From contig CAKZLA010000152.1 of the NCBI GenBank assembly GCA_937124525.1, positions 1 to 9,485 of the forward strand: a DNA stretch of 9,485 bases. Direction: 5' to 3'. The position numbers and the translations under genes were made by a program. The notes beneath the pieces are model-generated. The model did not search any database. It was not told the origin of the DNA and saw only the letters and a list, made by a program, of their open reading frames with translations. Source of the DNA: an uncultured Desulfobacterium sp. (GTDB taxonomy: Bacteria > Desulfobacterota > Desulfobacteria > Desulfobacterales > Desulfobacteraceae). Of this stretch, positions 6,829-9,485 are shown one piece after another. Each line of letters starts with the position of its first letter. The first letter of the stretch is position 1.

Positions 6829-7839
6829 ATGGGACGCTCCCGCTTCATCACCTGGGCCTGGGTACTTGGTTTTTTATTGGTGCTGCTTTTCTTAGTGTGC
6901 GTCCTGGCCCTGTGCACGGGCAGTGCCGGTATTGCCATGAAGGATATCCCCGGCATTATTTTCCATGGACGGGGAACCACAGATTACAATATTTTATTTA
7001 AAATCCGCATGCCCCGCATCCTGCTTGGCATTGCCACAGGCGGGGCATTGAGCCTTGCCGGGGCCATCTTGCAGGGGCTTTTCAGAAATCCCCTGGTGGA
7101 ACCCTACACCCTTGGCATCTCAGGGGGTGCATCCCTTGGGGTGTGTCTTAACATCCTCTTTAAATGGCATATGATCATCGGCATTATTGCCTATCCCTTG
7201 TCGGGGTTTTTCGGGGCACTTGCCGTGATCACCATGGTGTATCTCATCAGCATCAAAACCGGCATGGTCAAGACCGATACCATGCTTCTCACCGGGGTGA
7301 TGATCAGCTTTGTGTGCTCTTCCCTTGTGATGCTGCTCATGGCCGTGTCCAAAAGTGATGAGCTGCAGACCATTGTCTTCTGGATCATGGGGTCCCTTGA
7401 TGAAACCAACCTGACATTGATTAAAATCTGTTGTTTTGGCTCCCTTGCAGGCCTTGTCATCTCGCTTTTTTTCTGTTTGGATTTAAACGCTCTTTCGCTG
7501 GGTGAAGAGGAGGCCATGAATCTGGGGATTAACATCGAACGCTCCAAAAAGGTGTTGTTTGTCACCGCCTCCATCCTAACTGGGCTTAGCGTTTCCGTGG
7601 GGGGGATTATTATGTTTGCGGGGCTCATCGTACCCCACTTCATGCGTATGACCGTGGGGTCGGACCATCGGATTCTGCTATTGGGGTCATGGATGGCCGG
7701 AGCTTCTTTTCTCACCTTGTGTGATGTCATTGCCCGCACCATTATCTCTCCTTTGGAACTGCCCGTGGGGGTGATCACCGGCATCATCGGCGGAGTGGTG
7801 TTTATTTATGTACTGACCAGAAAGAGAGCCATATCATGA
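6829..7839 (+). CDS. btuC: Corrinoid ABC transporter permease BtuC (FecCD family)
   Basis: This is the inner-membrane permease subunit of a type II ABC importer; two copies form the translocation path for a corrinoid delivered by a BtuF-like domain. The 336-residue product has the usual family length and about ten hydrophobic helices. Family hallmarks are seen: RMPRILLGIATGGALSLAGAILQGLFRNPLVEPYTLGISGGASLG near the start, WIMGSL in the middle, GGIIMFAGLIVPHFMR and ELPVGVITGIIGGVVFIYVL near the end. I chose ATG 6829, 1 nt after the fusion gene's stop, because the protein then opens MGRSRFITWAWVLGFLL, a natural first helix; an upstream in-frame start at 6766 would add a stretch that is really the fusion gene in another frame. 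The stop overlaps the ATPase start. Iron-siderophore permeases share this family; the CbiZ fusion next door makes corrinoid the likelier cargo. Confidence 0.92.
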   Translation: MGRSRFITWAWVLGFLLVLLFLVCVLALCTGSAGIAMKDIPGIIFHGRGTTDYNILFKIRMPRILLGIATGGALSLAGAILQGLFRNPLVEPYTLGISGGASLGVCLNILFKWHMIIGIIAYPLSGFFGALAVITMVYLISIKTGMVKTDTMLLTGVMISFVCSSLVMLLMAVSKSDELQTIVFWIMGSLDETNLTLIKICCFGSLAGLVISLFFCLDLNALSLGEEEAMNLGINIERSKKVLFVTASILTGLSVSVGGIIMFAGLIVPHFMRMTVGSDHRILLLGSWMAGASFLTLCDVIARTIISPLELPVGVITGIIGGVVFIYVLTRKRAIS

Positions 7840-8630
7840 ATGACCCGGCAGCCATCTTAACGACGGACCATCTTTATTGCGGATATGGGAAAAACCCGGT
7901 GCTCAAGGATATCTGTTTTGAGGCACAAAAGGGGGAGATCATCAGCATCATCGGCCCCAACGGGTCGGGGAAAACCACCCTTTTAAAGACCCTGTGCGGG
8001 GTGCTCAAACCCTGGCAGGGCAATGTCTTCATTAAGGGAGAGGAGATCCGCCGTTTGTCTCGCTCCTCCATTGCCAGAACCGTTGCCCGGGTCTCCCAGA
8101 CCATTGACATGCCCCCCATGACGGTGTCCGCCTATGTGCTCATGGGACGGTTGCCCTATTTTAAACGGTATCAATTTTTTGAACGCCGGGCAGACGTTGA
8201 CAAAGTAAAAGAGATCCTGACCCTGCTTGGCATCGACCATCTTGCAGAAAAATCCATGGATACCATCAGTGGCGGGCAACAACAACTATCAGCCATTGCC
8301 AGAGCCTTGGTTCAGGAGCCGGACTTGCTGCTGCTTGATGAACCCACCTCCCATCTGGACATCACCCACCAGGCGGTGATTTTAAATCAAATCAGACGGC
8401 TGAACCGGCAGTTTAACCTGTCGGTGATCATGGTGCTCCATGATCTGAATCTGGCAAGTGAGTATGCCCATCGGTTGATTTTACTCAATGGTAAGGCCGG
8501 GGAGGTGTTCTGCACAGGTTCTCCGGAAACTGTCATTACCAAGGAATACATTGAAACGGTGTATAAAACACCGGTTATTGTGGATCGGCATCCCCGTTCT
8601 GGTAAGCCTTTTATTTTGCTGGATGAGTGA
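7836..8630 (+). CDS. btuD: Corrinoid ABC transporter ATPase BtuD
   Basis: This cytoplasmic ATPase powers the BtuC permease. The 264-residue protein has every functional motif intact: Walker A GPNGSGKTT (40-48), signature SGGQQ (145-149), Walker B LLLLDEPT (164-171) with its catalytic glutamate, and the H-loop histidine in LHDLN (about 202). The start overlaps the permease stop by 4 nt (ATGA, 7836-7839), indicating translational coupling and balanced synthesis. The C-terminal tail (GSPETVITKEYIETVYKTPVIVDRHPRSGKPFILL) is typical of the BtuD/FecE/HmuV group. It is the last gene of the importer operon as far as the window shows. From this subunit alone the cargo could be heme, iron-siderophore or corrinoid; the neighbours decide for corrinoid. 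Confidence 0.93.
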   Translation: MNDPAAILTTDHLYCGYGKNPVLKDICFEAQKGEIISIIGPNGSGKTTLLKTLCGVLKPWQGNVFIKGEEIRRLSRSSIARTVARVSQTIDMPPMTVSAYVLMGRLPYFKRYQFFERRADVDKVKEILTLLGIDHLAEKSMDTISGGQQQLSAIARALVQEPDLLLLDEPTSHLDITHQAVILNQIRRLNRQFNLSVIMVLHDLNLASEYAHRLILLNGKAGEVFCTGSPETVITKEYIETVYKTPVIVDRHPRSGKPFILLDE

Positions 8631-8631
8631 A

Positions 8632-8688
8632 CGCCCAGAATCTATATTTATGGACTTTTACAGCTCTGGTAGATAAGAATTCTGGGTG
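8632..8688 (+). repeat. Long-loop inverted repeat just after btuD
   Basis: CGCCCAGAAT (8632-8641) pairs with ATTCTGGGTG (8679-8688) with one G-U wobble, a 10-bp stem around a 37-nt loop. It begins 1 nt after the stop codon of btuD. There is no T-run, so it may protect the 3' end of the transcript or bind a protein. Confidence 0.45.
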
Positions 8689-8772
8689 AACAAAAAGAGG
8701 CAATAACTATCGCTATTGAGTATTATTCAAATAAATAGTTACGTATCATGCAATAAATAATGATTGTCAAAA

Positions 8773-8794
8773 AAATATGGCTCTACCCATATTT
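8773..8794 (+). other. Perfect 8-bp hairpin AAATATGG / CCATATTT
   Basis: AAATATGG (8773-8780) and CCATATTT (8787-8794) are perfect complements around a 6-nt loop. A T-rich end is only three bases long, so terminator activity would be weak. TTGTCA at 8764-8769 followed 18 bp later by CATATT hints at a promoter overlapping the hairpin, in which case the repeat could be an operator. Confidence 0.35.
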
Positions 8795-8958
8795 GTGGGA
8801 AAAAATCCCTGAAATTGGATGGGAATTAGATCACTCTTTCCAACCTGTATTTTTTGGTACAAGGAAAATGCTAAAAAGATGATCAAATACTTGACAATCC
8901 TTTGCCGGTGTGACTTTTTGGGAAGCAAATTAACAAAGTAAAATATTTTTTAACCATT

Positions 8959-8979
8959 GGCATCCTGACAGTGGATGCC
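8959..8979 (+). promoter_or_regulatory. Perfect 7-bp hairpin or operator before the CMD gene
   Basis: GGCATCC (8959-8965) and GGATGCC (8973-8979) are perfect inverted repeats with a 7-nt spacer, 30 nt upstream of ATG 9009. The symmetry and place fit a repressor operator or a leader hairpin. No T-run follows. Confidence 0.4.
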
Positions 8980-9008
8980 CAGACATTGATTTAATCACGG
9001 GTGAACAA

Positions 9009-9401
9009 ATGGATGACAAAGAAGCAGCAAAACGCACCAGAGACACGGCAACTCTTTATTTTAAAGGGGTAAAAAATGAAGAAAAACCCTATGGACTGTG
9101 GCAACATTTTGATAAAGAGCTGGCCAAGGATATGTCCCTTTACATCACCGGCAGAATGTATTCCCGGGAAAAAATCCCCCACCCCACCCGTCAGCTGGTA
9201 ACAGTGGCTGCCCTGGCTGTGCTTTCCCGGCCCGAAGAGTTAAAACTTCATATCCATGCGGCCTTGAATGTGGGGTGCACCAGTGAAGAAGTGGCTGAGG
9301 TAATTTTTCAAACCAGCATCTATGGCGGAGTACCTTCGGCAAACACAGCCTTGAAAGTGCTGAAAACCGTAATAGAAGAACGGGAAAACATAGAGAAATA
9401 G
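9009..9401 (+). CDS. Carboxymuconolactone decarboxylase family protein
   Basis: This 130-residue, mostly helical protein belongs to the CMD/AhpD-like fold family. The diagnostic stretch is present from about residue 55: IPHPTRQLVTVAALAVLSRPEELKLHIHAALNVGCTSEEVAEVIFQTSIYGGVPSANTALKVLKTVIEE. This matches the PcaC-type core (R-x-L-v-t-v-a-a-l, H-x-x-A-L-N-x-G-x-s-x-e-E-v, Y-x-G-x-P-x-a). The AhpD CxxC redox motif is missing, so alkylhydroperoxidase activity is not supported. Anaerobes carry many such proteins of unknown job, so I do not claim decarboxylase activity. Start ATG 9009 has only a weak ribosome binding site. The gene is separated from btuD by 378 bp and probably has its own promoter, so a link to corrinoid uptake is not shown. 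Confidence 0.85.
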   Translation: MDDKEAAKRTRDTATLYFKGVKNEEKPYGLWQHFDKELAKDMSLYITGRMYSREKIPHPTRQLVTVAALAVLSRPEELKLHIHAALNVGCTSEEVAEVIFQTSIYGGVPSANTALKVLKTVIEERENIEK

Positions 9402-9417
9402 GGCATCCTTCATATAA

Positions 9418-9455
9418 CTGCCACGGGCAGACCGTATTGGGGATCTGGCCTGCCC
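9418..9455 (+). other. Competing hairpins after the CMD gene
   Basis: CTGCC (9418-9422) can pair with GGCAG (9426-9430), and GGGCAG (9425-9430) can instead pair with CTGCCC (9450-9455). The two stems exclude each other. No T-run follows, so neither is a clear terminator. After it, AAAAGG (9469-9474) precedes an ATG at 9480, possibly the start of a next gene cut by the window edge. Confidence 0.3.
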
Positions 9456-9485
9456 ACAACGAATATTGAAAAGGCTATCATGCCG

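Larger units (their letters stand above)
8631..9008 (+). other. AT-rich spacer without a clear gene
   Basis: These 378 bases between the ATPase and the next gene hold several inverted repeats (listed separately), an 11-bp direct repeat and an unsupported 40-codon frame at 8760-8882 that lacks a ribosome binding site. TTGACA at 8891-8896 is a perfect -35 box, but 17 bp downstream there is only CTTTTT, a poor -10. I see no convincing intrinsic terminator after btuD. Confidence 0.6.
8684..9009 (+). repeat. Direct repeat GGGTGAACAAA at both ends of the spacer
   Basis: The 11-mer GGGTGAACAAA occurs at 8684-8694 and again at 8999-9009, where it runs into the ATG of the next gene. Each copy is preceded by GCCCAGA (8633-8639 and 8977-8983). 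The interval has no terminal inverted repeats and no transposase. It could be a partial duplication of a leader region, or chance. Confidence 0.3.

Noticed and set aside
7191..7787. 198-codon open frame on the minus strand
   Set aside because: Antisense to the strongly supported BtuC permease; the translation looks like random shadow sequence.
8488..8676. 62-codon plus-strand frame overlapping the btuD end
   Set aside because: Mostly btuD read in another frame, with no ribosome site or recognisable product.
1..9485. CRISPR array, tRNA, rRNA, insertion sequence or integrase
   Set aside because: No regularly spaced repeats, no tRNA-like fold or rRNA motifs, and no transposase or integrase domain seen. 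The only tandem-like low-complexity stretch is the Lys/Thr/Ala linker inside the fusion protein.

Overview
The window reads as a corrinoid (vitamin B12 family) uptake and salvage locus of an anaerobic Gram-negative bacterium. The best guess is a Desulfobacterota / Desulfobacterales relative. The reasons are the outer-membrane TonB receptor, the polyglycine-Cys-Phe-Ile C-terminal anchor of a surface protein, and the CbiZ-linked ABC importer. The taxonomic call is an inference from protein style, not from a marker gene.

Layout. Positions 1-426 hold an unidentified reading frame open to the left edge. Its stop overlaps (ATGA) the start of a second tiny frame (423-518) that begins like a signal or membrane peptide but breaks off. 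At about 470-476 the sequence turns abruptly, in another frame, into the plug domain of a TonB-dependent receptor that lacks its signal peptide, TonB box and first part of the plug (homologous part to 2161). This looks like a recombination, deletion or assembly junction. 26 bp later comes a secreted beta-propeller protein (2188-3561) with a Gly7-Cys-Phe-Ile / membrane / basic tail. A hairpin-rich spacer (3562-3848) contains a convincing bidirectional intrinsic terminator.

A second, tightly packed operon follows. It has a 992-residue exported fusion of BtuF-like, CbiZ and second BtuF-like domains (3849-6827), the BtuC permease (6829-7839, 1 nt gap) and the BtuD ATPase (7836-8630, 4 nt overlap). 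A 378-bp AT-rich spacer with several inverted repeats (8631-9008) separates this from a carboxymuconolactone-decarboxylase-family gene (9009-9401).

How the genes may work together. The TonB receptor would bring corrinoids through the outer membrane, and the propeller, by analogy with Bacteroides BtuG, could capture them at the surface. The periplasmic fusion would bind the corrinoid, remove the aminopropanol/nucleotide-loop side with its CbiZ domain and pass the product to BtuCD. The most unusual item is this fusion: an amidohydrolase normally placed in the cytoplasm appears to be exported and sandwiched between two different substrate-binding domains. Corrinoid specificity of the receptor and of the propeller is inferred from neighbours only.
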